64,000 nt of DNA. It comes from Micromonospora sp. M71_S20. GTDB taxonomy: Bacteria; Actinomycetota; Actinomycetes; Mycobacteriales; Micromonosporaceae. Below the pieces are notes generated by a model, which saw only the letters and a program-made list of their open reading frames with translations, made no database searches and was not told the origin of the DNA. Positions within the stretch are counted from its first letter, which is position 1. Each line of letters begins with the position of its first letter. The stretch is taken from positions 436,501 through 500,500 of the forward strand of contig NZ_RCCV01000002.1 of assembly GCF_003664255.1 (NCBI RefSeq), written 5' to 3'. Positions 25,938-36,606 of this stretch are shown here, piece by piece. A program made the translations under genes and the position numbers.

Positions 25938-26405
25938 TCAGCGGCGGACTACGCGGCGGGGCTTGGTGGCCCTGAGTTCGGCGTACCGCTTGAGCGACTG
26001 CGAGCGGTGGTCCAGGCCGAGCGCCGTGAGGAGCAGGTAGCCGAGCAGCACGCCCACGCCGGCCGCCGCGAGGTAGAGCCAGATCTGGGCGAAGAAGGTG
26101 CCCGCGCCCCCGCCGAACGGGTTGTCACCGACCAGCAGCGGCCCGACCAGCACCGTCAGCAGCAGCGCGATCCCGACCGCGGCGGCCAGGTCGGCGCCCC
26201 AGGCCGAGACGGGCCGACGCCTGCCCCACACGAAGGCGACCGCCGCCAGGACCAGCCCGATCACCGCGAACATCACCAGCGACACCCGGTCGGCGGCGGT
26301 CGTGTCGTCGCCGTCGAAGCCGAACCGGGTGACCAGCCGGGCGACCACGTTGACCGCGAACAGCGCGACCGCGAGAACCCCGGTCGCGCGCCACCGCTCA
26401 CTCAT
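25938..26405 (-). CDS. membrane protein, four helices
   Basis: A 155-residue protein with four hydrophobic segments (about 9-24, 43-60, 73-93, 108-128) and a basic Arg-rich C-terminus (KPRRVVRR). No family recognised. ATG at 26405. It follows another four-helix membrane protein on the same strand by 78 bases, and both lie downstream of mshB, so they may share its transcript. Function unknown. A lipoprotein- or stress-linked role would be guesswork. Confidence 0.75.
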   Translation of the reverse strand: MSERWRATGVLAVALFAVNVVARLVTRFGFDGDDTTAADRVSLVMFAVIGLVLAAVAFVWGRRRPVSAWGADLAAAVGIALLLTVLVGPLLVGDNPFGGGAGTFFAQIWLYLAAAGVGVLLGYLLLTALGLDHRSQSLKRYAELRATKPRRVVRR

Positions 26406-26483
26406 CGCACGCCTCCCGCCGTACCGCCCGCCCCAGCGGCGGGCTTCCTGGCAGGAATGTCTACCACCGGAACCTGTGCGCCG

Positions 26484-26945
26484 TCAGTCCCCCGACCGGA
26501 CCGGTGGCGGTGCCAGGATCTGCCGGAAACCCATCACCGCGAAGGTCATCGCGCCGGCCACGATCATCGCCAGGCCGACCCAGTTGTCGCCGGTGACGAG
26601 CAGGTCCCCCTCGGCGGTGCGGACCGCCGCCACCGCCATCAGGACGAACCAGGGCGTCGCGGGCAGCGCCACGGCCCACCGGCGACCGACGGCCTCGTGC
26701 GCGAACCAGCTCAGGGCGATGTTCGCGCCGATGGCGATGAGCACCGAGACGCCGATCAGCTGCCCGCCGACCCGGAGCGTGGCCAGCAGCAGCTCCAGCA
26801 CCGCGGTGAGGATCCCACCGAGGACGGCGACCAGCCCGCCGGCCACCCGCAGGGCGAGGTCGAGCAGCCGCCGGGACCGCCCGGACGGTGGCGGCGGGGC
26901 GGTCTCCTGCGGGGCGGCCGACATCGACGCGACGGGCAGGGTCAC
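26484..26945 (-). CDS. membrane protein, three to four helices
   Basis: A 153-residue protein with a proline-rich cytosolic start and hydrophobic segments at about 30-52, 58-80, 90-106 and 120-140. The GTG at 26945 overlaps the mshB stop by four bases (GTGA), which supports both this start and co-translation with mshB. An ATG 21 bases later (MSAAPQ) is an alternative. Family not recognised. The association with mshB is by position only. Confidence 0.75.
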   Translation of the reverse strand: MTLPVASMSAAPQETAPPPPSGRSRRLLDLALRVAGGLVAVLGGILTAVLELLLATLRVGGQLIGVSVLIAIGANIALSWFAHEAVGRRWAVALPATPWFVLMAVAAVRTAEGDLLVTGDNWVGLAMIVAGAMTFAVMGFRQILAPPPVRSGD

Positions 26946-27856
26946 CGGATACCGGCCGTGACCGGGGACCGGTCCGGGCCGTCGGCGACGTCGAGCCCGG
27001 CGAAGAGGTCGTCCTCCCAGCCGTACGGGCCGCTGCCCGGTCCCCGCTCGCCCACCGCGAGGGTGTAGTACTCCACGCCCATGAACTCGCTGCCGAAGTT
27101 GCCGGCGATCGAGTAGAGCCAGGAGGCGTCGGGGATCTGGGTGGCGTGCGCGCGCATCGCCGCCTCCTTGGCGGCGTGCTGGTCGGTGGCGTCGATCCGG
27201 GCGGCGATCTGCGCGTCCGGGGTGCCGAAGGGCAGCTCCGAGGTGTCCTGGATGCCGGCGAAGGGGTTGTCCGCCGACTCGGCGAAGTGGGTCAGGCCGG
27301 CCTCCAGCACGCTGAGCGGCATCGCCGTCCAGTAGACCTTCGCCGGGGCGAAGCCCTCCGCGCCGGCCAGCTCGTACGCGCGCATCGCCACCCGGTGCGC
27401 CTGGATGTGGTCCGGGTGCCCGTAGAAGCCGTTGTCGTCGTACGTGACCATGACCTGCGGGCGTACCTCCCGCATGATCTCCACCAGGTGCCCGGCGGCC
27501 TCGTCGAGGTCGGCCTGCCAGAAGGCGCGGGGGTGCTCGTTGGTGGCGAGGCCCATCATGCCGGAGTCGCGGTAACGGCCGGCGCCGCCGAGGAAGCGGT
27601 GGTCGGTGACGCCGAGCGCGGCGCAGGCGGCGTTCAGCTCGGCGATCCGCCAGCCGCCGAGCTGGTCGGCCTCGGCCGCGGCGAGCTGGGCCAGCGCCGG
27701 CACGTGGATCTCGCCCTCCTCGCCGAGGGTGCAGGTCACCAGGGTGACGTGGGCGCCGGCGGCGGCGTAGTGCGCCATCGTCGAGCCGGTGCCGATGGAC
27801 TCGTCGTCGGGGTGCGCGTGGACCAGCAGGAGGCGGCGGTCGGGCAGCGTCGTCAC
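26942..27856 (-). CDS. mshB: GlcNAc-Ins deacetylase of mycothiol synthesis
   Basis: Zinc-dependent deacetylase that converts N-acetylglucosaminyl-inositol to glucosaminyl-inositol in mycothiol biosynthesis. The 304-residue LmbE-fold protein shows the metal motif AHPDDES (about 13-19) with GYGHPDH-type [13 protein letters not shown] later (third ligand His). GTG at 27856 gives the length typical of the family. A GTG three codons earlier is possible. The presence of mshB marks a mycothiol-producing actinomycete. Divergent from the S9 peptidase. Confidence 0.94.
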   Translation of the reverse strand: MTTLPDRRLLLVHAHPDDESIGTGSTMAHYAAAGAHVTLVTCTLGEEGEIHVPALAQLAAAEADQLGGWRIAELNAACAALGVTDHRFLGGAGRYRDSGMMGLATNEHPRAFWQADLDEAAGHLVEIMREVRPQVMVTYDDNGFYGHPDHIQAHRVAMRAYELAGAEGFAPAKVYWTAMPLSVLEAGLTHFAESADNPFAGIQDTSELPFGTPDAQIAARIDATDQHAAKEAAMRAHATQIPDASWLYSIAGNFGSEFMGVEYYTLAVGERGPGSGPYGWEDDLFAGLDVADGPDRSPVTAGIR

Positions 27857-27937
27857 GCCGGTCACTCTATCCGGCGGTTCTCCTCCGCCGGCCCTGACGC
27901 GTCCGCGCAGGTCGGCCACATCACCCCCGGTCACCGC

Positions 27938-27943
27938 TCTACG
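27938..27943 (+). promoter_or_regulatory. -10-like TACGAT before the S9 peptidase (leaderless)
   Basis: TACGAT ends 9 bases before the GTG start, so the transcript would begin at or near the start codon. No ribosome binding site is visible, as expected for a leaderless mRNA. Prediction only. Confidence 0.35.
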
Positions 27944-27952
27944 ATCTGGTCT

Positions 27953-30094
27953 GTGGACTTTCCGGAGCTGGCCGCCCGCACCCGCCGGTTCAGCCGCGGA
28001 GCGCCGCGGGCGGTCACCGTGGCCGACGACGGCTCCCGGGTGGTCTTCCTGCGGTCGGCCGGCCCCGAGGACCCGGCCGACGCGCTCTGGCTGCTCGACG
28101 TGGCGACCGGCGAGGAGCGGCTCGTCGCCGACCCGGCCGCGCTGCTCGGGGCCGACGCCGACCCCGACGCGCTGAGCCCCGGCGAGCGCGCGCTGCGCGA
28201 GCGGCTGCGCCTGAGCGCCTCCGGCATCGGCTCCTACACGCTGGACGGCGCCGGCCGGGTGGCGGTCTTCGCGCTGGCCGGGCGGCTGTTCCGGGCCGAC
28301 CTGGTGCACGGCGACGTGGTCGAGGTGGCCACCGTCGGCCCGGTGCTCGACCCCCGGCCCGATCCCACGGGTCAGCGTCTGGCGTACGTCACCGACGCCG
28401 CCGAGGGGGTCCGTCGGGGGCAGCTGCGGGTGGTCGAACACGACGGCACGGACACCCTGCTGGCCGGCGAGGACTCCGGGGTGACCTGGGGGCTGGCCGA
28501 GCACATCGCGGCCGAGGAGTTCCACCGGTTCCGCGGCTACTGGTGGGCGCCGGACGGTCGTTCGGTGCTGGCCGCCCGGGTGGACGAGTCCCGCGTGGAA
28601 CGCTGGCACCTGCACGACCCGGCCGACCCGGCGAGCCCGCCGACCACCGTCGCGTACCCCCGGGCGGGCACCGCGAACGCCGAGGTCAGCCTGCACCTGC
28701 TCGACCTCGACGACGGCTGGGTCGACGTGCACTGGGACCGGGAGACCTACCCGTACCTGACGGCCGTGCACTGGGCCGAGGGGGGCCCGCTGATCACCGT
28801 GCTGCGCCGTTCCCAGCAGCACGGCCTGGTGCTGGCGATCGACCCGCGCACCGGCGAGACCCAGGTGCACGCCGAGCTGGCCGACCCGCGCTGGGTGGAG
28901 CCGATCCCCGGCACCCCGGCGCACCTGCCGGACGGCCGGGTGCTCGTCGGCGGCGAGCTCGCCCACGACGGGTACGACGCCCGCTGCCTCTTCGCCGACG
29001 GCACCCTGCTCACCCCGCCGTCGCTCTACGTCCGGCGGGTGGTGGGGCGGCTGCCCGGCGGCAGCGGCCCGGCCGACCTGCTGGTGGAGGCGAGCGACGG
29101 GGAGCCGAGCGAGCGGCACCTGTTCCGGGTACGCACGACCATCGGCGGCGGCGTGGACGCGCGCCGGATCACCACCGACCCGGGCTGGCACACCGCCGCC
29201 GTGGGCGGGGACGTGCTGGTGGTGGGGAGCGCCTCGCTCGACCACGCGGGCACCCGGTGGACGGTGTGGCGGGGCGAGCAGGAGGTGGCGGTGCTGCGCT
29301 CGCTCGCCGCCACCCCGCCGTACGCGCCGCTGCCGCTGCTGGAGCGGGTCACCGACCGGCGGCTGCCGACGGCCGTGCTCTACCCGGACAACTACGTCAC
29401 CGGCCGGCGGCTGCCGGTGCTGCTGGACGTCTACGGCGGACCGGGGCACCAGGAGGTGCTCGCGGCTCGCGGGGCGTGGCTGGAGCGGCAGTGGTGGGCC
29501 GACGCCGGCTTCGCGGTCGTCACCATCGACAACCGGGGCACGCCGGGCGTGGCCCCCTCCTTCGAGAAGGCGATCCACCGGCGGGTGGCCGACGTCGTCC
29601 TGCTCGACCAGGTGGACGCGCTCACCGCGTTGGCCGGCAAGCATCCCGACCTGGACCTGGAGCGGGTGGCGGTGCGCGGCTGGTCGTTCGGCGGCTGGCT
29701 GGCCGGGCTGGCGGTGCTGCGGCACCCGGAGCTGTTCCGGTGCGGCATCGTGGGGGCGCCGGTCACCGACTGGGCGCTGTACGACACGGCCTACACGGAG
29801 CGCTACCTGGGCCTGCCGGACGACGGCACGGACATCTACGCGCACCACTCGCTGGTGGAGCTGGCCGGCGAGCCGGTGCAGCGGCCGGAGGAGGCCCGGC
29901 CGCTGCTGCTGGTGCACGGCCTGGTCGACGACAACGTGGTGGCCGCGCACACGCTGCGGCTGTCGGCGGCGCTGCTGGCGACCGGCCGGCCGCACTCGGT
30001 GCTCCCGCTGACCGGGGCCACCCACATGGCCGCCGGCGGCACCGCCGAACGCCTGCTCAGGCTCGAACTCGACTTCGTCCGCCGCCACCTCTAG
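27953..30094 (+). CDS. S9 family prolyl oligopeptidase / dipeptidyl peptidase
   Basis: Cleaves peptides, usually after proline. The 713-residue protein has an N-terminal beta-propeller region (DPP IV type) and a C-terminal alpha/beta hydrolase: nucleophile Ser about 578 in GWSFGG, acid Asp about 659 in GLVDDNV, His about 691 in [16 protein letters not shown] supplies the oxyanion Tyr. Cytoplasmic, with no signal peptide. GTG at 27953 preceded by a -10-like TACGAT. The neighbouring oligopeptide importer makes intracellular peptide use a plausible context. Confidence 0.94.
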   Translation: MDFPELAARTRRFSRGAPRAVTVADDGSRVVFLRSAGPEDPADALWLLDVATGEERLVADPAALLGADADPDALSPGERALRERLRLSASGIGSYTLDGAGRVAVFALAGRLFRADLVHGDVVEVATVGPVLDPRPDPTGQRLAYVTDAAEGVRRGQLRVVEHDGTDTLLAGEDSGVTWGLAEHIAAEEFHRFRGYWWAPDGRSVLAARVDESRVERWHLHDPADPASPPTTVAYPRAGTANAEVSLHLLDLDDGWVDVHWDRETYPYLTAVHWAEGGPLITVLRRSQQHGLVLAIDPRTGETQVHAELADPRWVEPIPGTPAHLPDGRVLVGGELAHDGYDARCLFADGTLLTPPSLYVRRVVGRLPGGSGPADLLVEASDGEPSERHLFRVRTTIGGGVDARRITTDPGWHTAAVGGDVLVVGSASLDHAGTRWTVWRGEQEVAVLRSLAATPPYAPLPLLERVTDRRLPTAVLYPDNYVTGRRLPVLLDVYGGPGHQEVLAARGAWLERQWWADAGFAVVTIDNRGTPGVAPSFEKAIHRRVADVVLLDQVDALTALAGKHPDLDLERVAVRGWSFGGWLAGLAVLRHPELFRCGIVGAPVTDWALYDTAYTERYLGLPDDGTDIYAHHSLVELAGEPVQRPEEARPLLLVHGLVDDNVVAAHTLRLSAALLATGRPHSVLPLTGATHMAAGGTAERLLRLELDFVRRHL

Positions 30095-30240
30095 GCGCGC
30101 CCGGCCTGGCCGTCCCCGCCGCGGGCCGGCCGGCTCCCGCCGGGCAGCCGATCTCCACCCCGGGCGCCGGCACCCGGTCGGGGTGGCCGCCGAGCAGGTC
30201 GCGGGTGGGCAGGTCGCGGGTGGGCGGCCCGCAGACACGG

Positions 30241-30276
30241 CGACCCCCGGCCGACGACGTTGTCGACCGGGGGTCG
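30241..30276. terminator. hairpin terminator between S9 peptidase and Opp operon
   Basis: Ten-base perfect arms (30241-30250 with 30267-30276) around a 16-base loop, in the spacer where the S9 gene and the ABC operon end head to head. The same spacer has a 15-base tandem duplicate at 30195-30224. Confidence 0.7.
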
Positions 30277-30321
30277 GTCCGTGCGTGTCACCGCTGGGGT
30301 GTCATCGCGTCACGGGTGGTG

Positions 30322-32067
30322 TCACTGCTTGACGTAGGCGTCCACGAAGCTCGGCCAGCCGAAGATGCTGCCGATGAAGATGCCGCCGGCCTTCTCGCCG
30401 TGCGCGATGGAGACCACCTCGACGTAGAGCGGCACCGCCGGCGCCGTCTCCTTCATGAGCCGCTCGTCGATCTTGCTCCACTCGTCGGCCTGCTTGGCCG
30501 GGTCGAGCGCGAGGATCCGGTCGAACTCCGCGTTGAGCGCCTCGTTGTTGAGCTGCGAGGTGTTGCTGTTGCCCTCGGCCTTGATGCCGCGGCCGTCGAA
30601 GAGCACCGGCAGGATCGACGCGCCGCTGGGCCAGTCGGCCGCCCACGAGTCGACCCAGAGGTCGTACGGGTTGTCCTTCTTCTTCACCGTGTCGAGGTAG
30701 CCGTCCTCGGGGATCGTCTTGATCGTGACGGTGAGGCCGGCCTTCTCCAGCGCGTTCTTGATCTGGGTGGCCCGCTCCTGGGAGCTGGTCACGTCGGAGG
30801 TGAGCAGCACCAGGTTCTGCGTCTTGCCGGCGAGCAGCTCCTTGGCCTTCTCCGGGTTGCCGCTGTCGCCGGCCGGGTACGCGTCGAACTGCTTGTAGCC
30901 GAGCGTGGTCGGCGGCAGCAGCGTGGTCATCGGCACGGCGCCGTAGGGACCGCCGAGGTTCTTGGTGATGCTGGTGCGGTCGATGGCGTGGTTGATCGCC
31001 TGCCGTACCGACAGGTCGGTGACCCGGGCGGTGTTGATGGTCAGGCGGTACGCGTTCGGCGTGGCCGCGACGATCATCCGCTCCTTGAGCTTGGGGTCCC
31101 CGGTGACCTTGGCGATCAGCTCCGACGGGACACCGCCGGTGGCGACCGCCGCGGCGTCGTTGCCGGTGCCGGCGAGCACCCGGTTGGTCTGGGCGGCCTG
31201 GTCCGCGCCCAGCGACCAGACGAACTTGTCCGGGTACTGGTGGCGCACGGCGTCGGTGGCCGGGTCCCAGTGCTCGTTGCGCTCGAGCACGATCTCGACG
31301 CCCGGGGTGTGCTTGGTGAACTTGTACGGGCCCGACGAGAACGGCTGGTTGTCCAGGTTGACGCCGGTGTCCTTGTCGGCCGGCAGCGGCGCGGTGGCCG
31401 GCAGCGAGACGGCGAACGGCAGGTCACAGCGGGGCTTGTTGAACTCGAAGCGCAGGGTCTTCTCGTCGGGCGTGGTCAGCCCCGGCGGCAGCGAGGTCTT
31501 GTTGGCCTTGAAGTCCCACTTGGTGTCGTACTGCGGGCTGTCGACCAGCCACTCCTGCAGGTAGGTCGGGCCGCCGGTCAGGTCCGGGTCGAAGGACCGG
31601 GCGATGCCGTACGCGATCTCCTTGCTGGTGATCGGCCGGCCGTCCTCGAACTTCACCCCCTGCTTGACCTTGAACTCCCAGACCTTGCAGTCGTTGTTGA
31701 CGTTGGTGCCGGGGGTCTCGGCCAGGTCGCCGACCAGGGTGACGTTGCCCTTGCCGTCGTCCTTGAACGTGGTGAGGAAGCGGGCGTAGAGCTGGCTTCC
31801 CATCAGGCCGGCGAACGAGTAGATCCGCTGCGGGTCCATGTGGGAGATCTTGTTCTCCCGCAGGATGTAGAACGTGCCGCCCTTGGCCGCGCCGGGCACC
31901 TCCGGCGCCGGGCCGAGGGAGTCCTTGGGGTCGGTCGCGATGGCGCCGGTGCGCGGCTTGGCGGTGTCCACCCCGCCGGTGTCGTCACCGGTGTTCTCGC
32001 TGCACGCACCGAGGGAAACCATCAGTGCGATCGCACCGCCCAGGGCGGTGACGCGTCTTGCTCGCAT
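30322..32067 (-). CDS. oligopeptide ABC transporter substrate-binding lipoprotein
   Basis: Extracellular solute-binding protein, family 5 (OppA/DppA type), 581 residues. A lipoprotein signal ends at the lipobox LGAC. Typical features are GGTFYILRENKISHMDPQ, VNLDNQPFSSGPYKFTKH and VDLWVDSWAADWPSGAS. Delivers peptides or a related solute to the permeases. It is the last gene of the operon, 109 bases after the dppB-like gene, with its own GGAGGAG ribosome binding site. The AT-rich leader suggests an extra promoter. Order (ATPases first, binding protein last) is unusual for this family. Confidence 0.94.
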   Translation of the reverse strand: MRARRVTALGGAIALMVSLGACSENTGDDTGGVDTAKPRTGAIATDPKDSLGPAPEVPGAAKGGTFYILRENKISHMDPQRIYSFAGLMGSQLYARFLTTFKDDGKGNVTLVGDLAETPGTNVNNDCKVWEFKVKQGVKFEDGRPITSKEIAYGIARSFDPDLTGGPTYLQEWLVDSPQYDTKWDFKANKTSLPPGLTTPDEKTLRFEFNKPRCDLPFAVSLPATAPLPADKDTGVNLDNQPFSSGPYKFTKHTPGVEIVLERNEHWDPATDAVRHQYPDKFVWSLGADQAAQTNRVLAGTGNDAAAVATGGVPSELIAKVTGDPKLKERMIVAATPNAYRLTINTARVTDLSVRQAINHAIDRTSITKNLGGPYGAVPMTTLLPPTTLGYKQFDAYPAGDSGNPEKAKELLAGKTQNLVLLTSDVTSSQERATQIKNALEKAGLTVTIKTIPEDGYLDTVKKKDNPYDLWVDSWAADWPSGASILPVLFDGRGIKAEGNSNTSQLNNEALNAEFDRILALDPAKQADEWSKIDERLMKETAPAVPLYVEVVSIAHGEKAGGIFIGSIFGWPSFVDAYVKQ

Positions 32068-32176
32068 ACTTCACTCCTCCGGATCGCCGATGAAGGAAAG
32101 CTTCGCCTAGCCTTCAATGACGGTAAATTTCGAGCAGGTAACGGGGCTACAACGATCGGCCCCGGGGCCCCGCGGG

Positions 32177-33163
32177 TCAGCCGAGGCGCACCCGGGGGTC
32201 GACGAACGCGTAGAGCAGGTCGACGACCATGTTGGCGACGACCACGAACAGCGCGGCGATCAGCACGGTCGCCATGATGGTCGGCAGGTCGCCCTGGCGG
32301 ACCGCCTCCACCGCCGTACGCCCCAGCCCCTGGATGCCGAAGGTGGTCTCGGTGATCACCGTGCCGCCGAGCGCCGCGCCCACGTCGAGACCGGCGATGG
32401 TGACGATCGGCGTGATCGCCGCGCGCAGCGCGTGCTTGCCGTACACCTGCCGCTTCGGCATGCCCTTGGCCCGGGCGGTGCGCACGAAGTCCTCCGAGAG
32501 CGTCTCCAGCATCTGGGCCCGGGACAGCCGCGCGTAGATGGCGGAGAAGAGCAGCGCCAGAGTGACCCAGGCCAGCACCAGCCCCCGCGCCCACTCCACG
32601 GGATCGTCGAATATGGACGTGTAGCGCGGCGTGGGCAGGATCTTCAGGGTGTAGACGAAGACCAGCAACAGGACCGCGCCGACGAAGTAGAGCTGCAGCG
32701 AGGCGAAGGTCAGGGTGAGGCCGATCGAGATCCGGTCCAGCAGCGAGCCGCGCCGCAGGGCCGAGACCATGCCGAGCCCGACCCCGATGGCGAGCCACAG
32801 CACCGCCGCGGGCAGGACGATGCTCAACGTCACCGGCAGCACCCGGGCGAAGGTGTCGGTGACCGCCTCGCTGTTGACGTACGAGTAGCCGAGGCAGGGC
32901 GCCGCGCACTCGCCGCCCTGCGCGCTGCCCAGGTCGCGGCCGACGAAGATGCCCTTCATGTAGTCGGCGTACTGCTGCACCTTCGGCTCGTTGAGCCCCA
33001 GCTCCGTCCGCACCCGCTCCAGACGCTCGGCGTTGCAGTTCTTCGGGCACATGCCGGTCACCGGGTCGGCGGGCAGCGCGAAGAACAGCAGGAAGCTGAC
33101 CACACTCACCGCGAACAGCACCGAGATCGCCAGCAGCACCCGCTTCACCAGGAAGCGCACCAT
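32177..33163 (-). CDS. oligopeptide ABC permease (OppB type)
   Basis: Inner-membrane permease, 328 residues, with the binding-protein-dependent EAA-like loop (EDFVRTARAKGMPKRQVYGKH) near residue 235 and about six helices. A periplasmic loop near residues 38-90 contains four cysteines (GMCPKNC and GECAAPC), unusual for OppB and possibly disulphide-linked outside the membrane. Twelve bases after the OppC-type gene. Confidence 0.94.
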   Translation of the reverse strand: MVRFLVKRVLLAISVLFAVSVVSFLLFFALPADPVTGMCPKNCNAERLERVRTELGLNEPKVQQYADYMKGIFVGRDLGSAQGGECAAPCLGYSYVNSEAVTDTFARVLPVTLSIVLPAAVLWLAIGVGLGMVSALRRGSLLDRISIGLTLTFASLQLYFVGAVLLLVFVYTLKILPTPRYTSIFDDPVEWARGLVLAWVTLALLFSAIYARLSRAQMLETLSEDFVRTARAKGMPKRQVYGKHALRAAITPIVTIAGLDVGAALGGTVITETTFGIQGLGRTAVEAVRQGDLPTIMATVLIAALFVVVANMVVDLLYAFVDPRVRLG

Positions 33164-33175
33164 GCGCAGTACCCC

Positions 33176-34177
33176 TTACCGTGACGACTTCGGATCGAGC
33201 GCGTCACGCAACGCGTCGCCGAAGAGGTTGAACGCCAGCACGAGCGCGAAGATCGTGATGCCGGGGAAGAAGACGTAGGCCGGGTCGGTCTGCAGGTAGT
33301 CGATGCTCCGGTAGATCATCCGGCCGAAGCTGGGCACCGACTCGGGCAGCCCGACGCCGAGGAAGGACAGCGCCGCCTCGCTGGTCACGTACGACGGCAC
33401 CAGCAGCGAGAACGACACCAGGACCGGGGCCCAGATGTTCGGCAGCAGCTGCCGGAAGAGCATGTGCCCCAGCCCCGCGCCGCTGGCCTTGGCCGCCTCC
33501 ACGAACTCGCGTTCGCGCAGCGACACCACCTGACCGCGAACCAGCCGCGCGGTGCTGGTCCAGCCGAACGCGGTGAAGACCACGATCAGCGTGGTGACCG
33601 CGAACCAGGTCGGCACCTCGTCGCGCGGGCCGTAGAAGCGCAGCGAGAACGTCGGTACCACGGCCAGCGCGAAGATCAGGAACGGCATCGCCAGCGCCAC
33701 GTCGGTGATCCAGCTGATCACCGCGTCCACCACCCCGCCGAGGTAGCCGGCGAGGATCCCGAGGACCACGCCGATCGTGGTGGTGATCAGGGCGGCGCCG
33801 AGCGCGATCAGCAGCGAGGTGCGGATGCCGTAGACCATCCGCATGAAGATGTCCCGGCCCAGGCCGGGCTCCAGACCGAACCAGTGGTCGCCGCTGATCC
33901 CGCCGACGTATCCCAGCGGCATCCCGGTGCTGTCCAGCAGCTCGCCGAACTGCTCGTTCGGCGTCACCCCGTAGAGCCGCTGGACCAGGGGCGCGCCCAC
34001 CGCCAGCAGCACGAAGAAGACCAGCACCACGCCGCTCACCAGGGCGGTGCGGTCGCCGCGCAGCCGGCTGCGGACGAGCTGGCCCGGCGAGCGGCCGACC
34101 AGCGTCTTCCCCTCGCCGGCGTCGCCGCCGGACTCGATCTCGGCCAGCGCCGTGCCCTCGACCGGGGACAAGCTCAC
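33176..34177 (-). CDS. oligopeptide ABC permease (OppC type)
   Basis: Second permease, 333 residues, with about six helices and the EAA loop [18 protein letters not shown] near residue 225. N-terminal cytoplasmic tail of about 45 residues. The ATG at 34177 overlaps the stop of the preceding ATPase by four bases (ATGA), so synthesis is coupled. Heterodimerises with the OppB-type subunit. Confidence 0.94.
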   Translation of the reverse strand: MSLSPVEGTALAEIESGGDAGEGKTLVGRSPGQLVRSRLRGDRTALVSGVVLVFFVLLAVGAPLVQRLYGVTPNEQFGELLDSTGMPLGYVGGISGDHWFGLEPGLGRDIFMRMVYGIRTSLLIALGAALITTTIGVVLGILAGYLGGVVDAVISWITDVALAMPFLIFALAVVPTFSLRFYGPRDEVPTWFAVTTLIVVFTAFGWTSTARLVRGQVVSLREREFVEAAKASGAGLGHMLFRQLLPNIWAPVLVSFSLLVPSYVTSEAALSFLGVGLPESVPSFGRMIYRSIDYLQTDPAYVFFPGITIFALVLAFNLFGDALRDALDPKSSR

Positions 34178-35280
34178 TTCGACACCTCCTCGGCGGTCGT
34201 GCCGACCCCGGCCGTCCCGGGGTCCGCCGGCCGCGCGTCGTCACCGGCCGGTCCCGTGGTGGCGCCGACCGGCCCCGTCTCGGGGAAGTGGCAGGCGGTG
34301 GCCTGGTCGCCGCCGCGCGGCACCAGCGCCGGCTCCTCGGTGGCGCACCGCTCCTGCGCCTTCCAGCACCGGGTGCGGAAACGGCAACCCGACGGCGGGT
34401 CCAGCGGCGTCGGGACGTCCCCCGAGAGCCGGATCCGGCCCGCCGCGCCGAGCTGGGTGACGTCGGGGATGGCCGAGAGCAGGGCCCGGGTGTACGGATG
34501 CTGCGGGCGTTCGTAGATGTCGTCCCGGTCGCCGATCTCGACGACCTTGCCCAGGTACATGACGGCGACCCGCTGGCAGAAGTGCCGCACCACGGCCAGG
34601 TCGTGCGCGATGAAGACGAACGCCAGACCGAGGTCGCGTTGCAGGTCGCGCAGCAGGTTGACCACCTGCGCCTGGATCGACACGTCCAGGGCGGAGACCG
34701 GCTCGTCGGCGACGATCAGCTTGGGTTGCAGGGCGAGCGCGCGGGCGATGCCGATGCGCTGCCGCTGGCCGCCGGAGAACTCGTGCGGGTAGCGGTTGTA
34801 GTGCTCCGGGTTCAGCCCGACCAGTTCCAGCAGCTCCTGGACCCGCTTCTTCACCCCGCCCGGCGGGTCGATCCCGTTGACCTGCAACGGCATCGCCACG
34901 ATCCGGCCCACGGTGTGCCGGGGGTTCAGCGACGCGTACGGGTCCTGGAAGATGATCTGGAGGTCCTGCCGCAGCGCCCGCAGCTCGCGGCGGCCCGCGT
35001 GGGTGATGTCCCGCCCGGCGAACTCGATGCTGCCCGCCGTGGGCTCCAGCAGGCGTACCAGCATCCGTCCGGTGGTCGTCTTGCCGCAGCCGGACTCGCC
35101 CACCAGGCCGAGCGTCTCGCCCGGCCGCACGTCGAAGTCCAGCCCGTCCACGGCCCGGACCAGGCCGGTGCGCCGCAGGCCGTTGCGCACCGGGAAGTGC
35201 TTGGCCAGCCCGCGCACCCGCAGCAGCGGCTCAGCGGTCTCGGCCGGTCGCACCGGCGCGGTGTCGGCCTGGGCACTCAT
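34174..35280 (-). CDS. oligopeptide ABC ATPase (OppF type)
   Basis: Cytoplasmic ATP-binding subunit, 368 residues. Walker [10 protein letters not shown], signature SGGQRQRIG, Walker [13 protein letters not shown], and the C-terminal oligopeptide/dipeptide domain with the Cys-containing [15 protein letters not shown] segment that can carry an Fe-S cluster in related proteins. About 40 extra residues at the C-terminus are Pro/Gly/Ala-rich. Stop overlaps the next start by four bases. Confidence 0.95.
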   Translation of the reverse strand: MSAQADTAPVRPAETAEPLLRVRGLAKHFPVRNGLRRTGLVRAVDGLDFDVRPGETLGLVGESGCGKTTTGRMLVRLLEPTAGSIEFAGRDITHAGRRELRALRQDLQIIFQDPYASLNPRHTVGRIVAMPLQVNGIDPPGGVKKRVQELLELVGLNPEHYNRYPHEFSGGQRQRIGIARALALQPKLIVADEPVSALDVSIQAQVVNLLRDLQRDLGLAFVFIAHDLAVVRHFCQRVAVMYLGKVVEIGDRDDIYERPQHPYTRALLSAIPDVTQLGAAGRIRLSGDVPTPLDPPSGCRFRTRCWKAQERCATEEPALVPRGGDQATACHFPETGPVGATTGPAGDDARPADPGTAGVGTTAEEVSK

Positions 35281-36380
35281 CGGGCCACCCCCACGTGTGC
35301 GATGTCCTCCGCGTACAGCAGCGTCCGGTCGTCGGCGGAGAGGTGACAGGCCACCAGGTGGCCGGGCGCGCCCGCCGGGCGCAGCTCCGGGACCTCCGTG
35401 CGGGACCGGTCGCCGTTGCGGTCGGCGTAGCGGCAGCGCGGGTGGAAGGCGCAGCCGGACGGCAGGTTGATCAGGCTCGGCGGGTTGCCCCTGATCGGCA
35501 TCAGGTCCGCGTCGGCGTCGCCGTGCAGCGAGGGCACGCTGGAGAGCAGACCCCAGGTGTACGGGTGCTGCGGCCGGCGCAGCACCTGCTCGACGCTGCC
35601 GTGCTCGACGGCCCGCCCGCCGTACATGACCAGCACCTCGTCCGCGACCTGGCTGACCACGCCCAGGTCGTGGGTGATCAGGATGATCGCGGAGTGGAAC
35701 TCGGCCTGGAGGTCGGCCAGCAGGTCGAGGATCTGCGCCTGCACCGTCACGTCCAGGGCGGTCGTCGGCTCGTCGGCGATCAGCAGGTCGGGGTCGTTGA
35801 CCAGCGCCATGGCGATCATCGCCCGCTGCCGCATGCCCCCGGAGAACTCGTGCGGGTACTGGTCGAAGCGGCGGGCTGGCTGCGGGATGCCGACCCGGCC
35901 CAGCATGTCCACCGCGCGCTTGCGCGCCTCGCGCTTGCCGGCCTTCGGGTGGTGCACCCGGTACGCCTCGGCGATCTGCCGGCCGACCGTGTAGTACGGG
36001 TGCAGCGCGGACAGCGGATCCTGGAAGATCATCGCCATGTCCCGGCCGCGCAGCCGGCGTAGCTCCTCGTCCGGCAGGCCGACCAGCTGGCGGCCGCCGA
36101 CGGAGATCTCGCCGGTGATGGTGGTCCGCTTGGCGCCGTGCAGCCCGAGGATGGCCAGCGAGGTGACGCTCTTGCCCGAGCCGGACTCACCGACGATGCC
36201 GAGGGTGCGTCCCCGCGCCACCTCGAACGACACCCCGTCGACCGCGCGCACCACGCCGTCCTCGGTGTCGAACCGGACCCGCAGGTCGCTCACCCGCAGG
36301 TAGGGGTCCTGGCCGGAGCGCTGCTCCGGCACGCTGGGGCGGTCCGGTTTCCCGGACGGCGCCGACTCCGGCCTGTCCAC
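35277..36380 (-). CDS. oligopeptide ABC ATPase (OppD type)
   Basis: First gene of the operon: 367-residue ATP-binding subunit. Walker [10 protein letters not shown], signature SGGMRQRAM, Walker [13 protein letters not shown], and the C-terminal [14 protein letters not shown] motif. GTG at 36380 with a strong GAGGGAGGGG ribosome binding site. That site's 5' end is in a perfect 9-base-pair hairpin arm (36388-36427), so expression of the whole operon could be gated here. Confidence 0.95.
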   Translation of the reverse strand: MDRPESAPSGKPDRPSVPEQRSGQDPYLRVSDLRVRFDTEDGVVRAVDGVSFEVARGRTLGIVGESGSGKSVTSLAILGLHGAKRTTITGEISVGGRQLVGLPDEELRRLRGRDMAMIFQDPLSALHPYYTVGRQIAEAYRVHHPKAGKREARKRAVDMLGRVGIPQPARRFDQYPHEFSGGMRQRAMIAMALVNDPDLLIADEPTTALDVTVQAQILDLLADLQAEFHSAIILITHDLGVVSQVADEVLVMYGGRAVEHGSVEQVLRRPQHPYTWGLLSSVPSLHGDADADLMPIRGNPPSLINLPSGCAFHPRCRYADRNGDRSRTEVPELRPAGAPGHLVACHLSADDRTLLYAEDIAHVGVAR

Positions 36381-36387
36381 GACCCCT

Positions 36388-36427
36388 CCCTCAGTGACGA
36401 AGAGAACTTACAGGAAAGCACTGAGGG
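36388..36427 (-). promoter_or_regulatory. hairpin sequestering the Opp operon ribosome binding site
   Basis: Nine-base perfect arms (36388-36396 with 36419-36427) around a 22-base loop. On the mRNA the 3' arm CACTGAGGG runs into the ribosome binding site. Its 5' arm lies near the predicted transcription start. Confidence 0.5.
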
Positions 36428-36429
36428 TG

Positions 36430-36458
36430 AAAATAAGCTACATAACCGGAGCTGTCAG
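36430..36458 (-). promoter_or_regulatory. predicted sigma-70 type promoter of the Opp operon
   Basis: On the minus strand: -35 CTGACA (36453-36458), 17-base spacer, -10 TATTTT (36430-36435). The start would fall about where the hairpin begins. The AT-richness is exceptional for this region. Confidence 0.6.
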
Positions 36459-36606
36459 CGGGCCACAGCGTAACGACTCTGCAACGGGCGTGAACAGCCC
36501 TCACCTCGGCATTCACCGGTGTTGACCTCCCGCACCCGGACAGCGGGTGCGACGATGGGCGCGGCAGTCCCGCAAGGATGTCCCCCGGCACGAGGTGGAG
36601 GTGACG

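Noticed and set aside
30195..30224. 15-base exact tandem duplicate downstream of the S9 peptidase gene
   Set aside because: Only two short copies in a GC-rich spacer. Too slight for more than a note beside the terminator.
28543..32277. A 1244-codon plus-strand frame through the S9 peptidase and Opp binding protein
   Set aside because: Composition is typical of out-of-frame high-GC DNA, and it crosses a terminator.
36522..36550. TTGACC and a small hairpin upstream of the Uma2 gene as a promoter
   Set aside because: No -10 element lies at a usable distance. The hairpin is only six base pairs.
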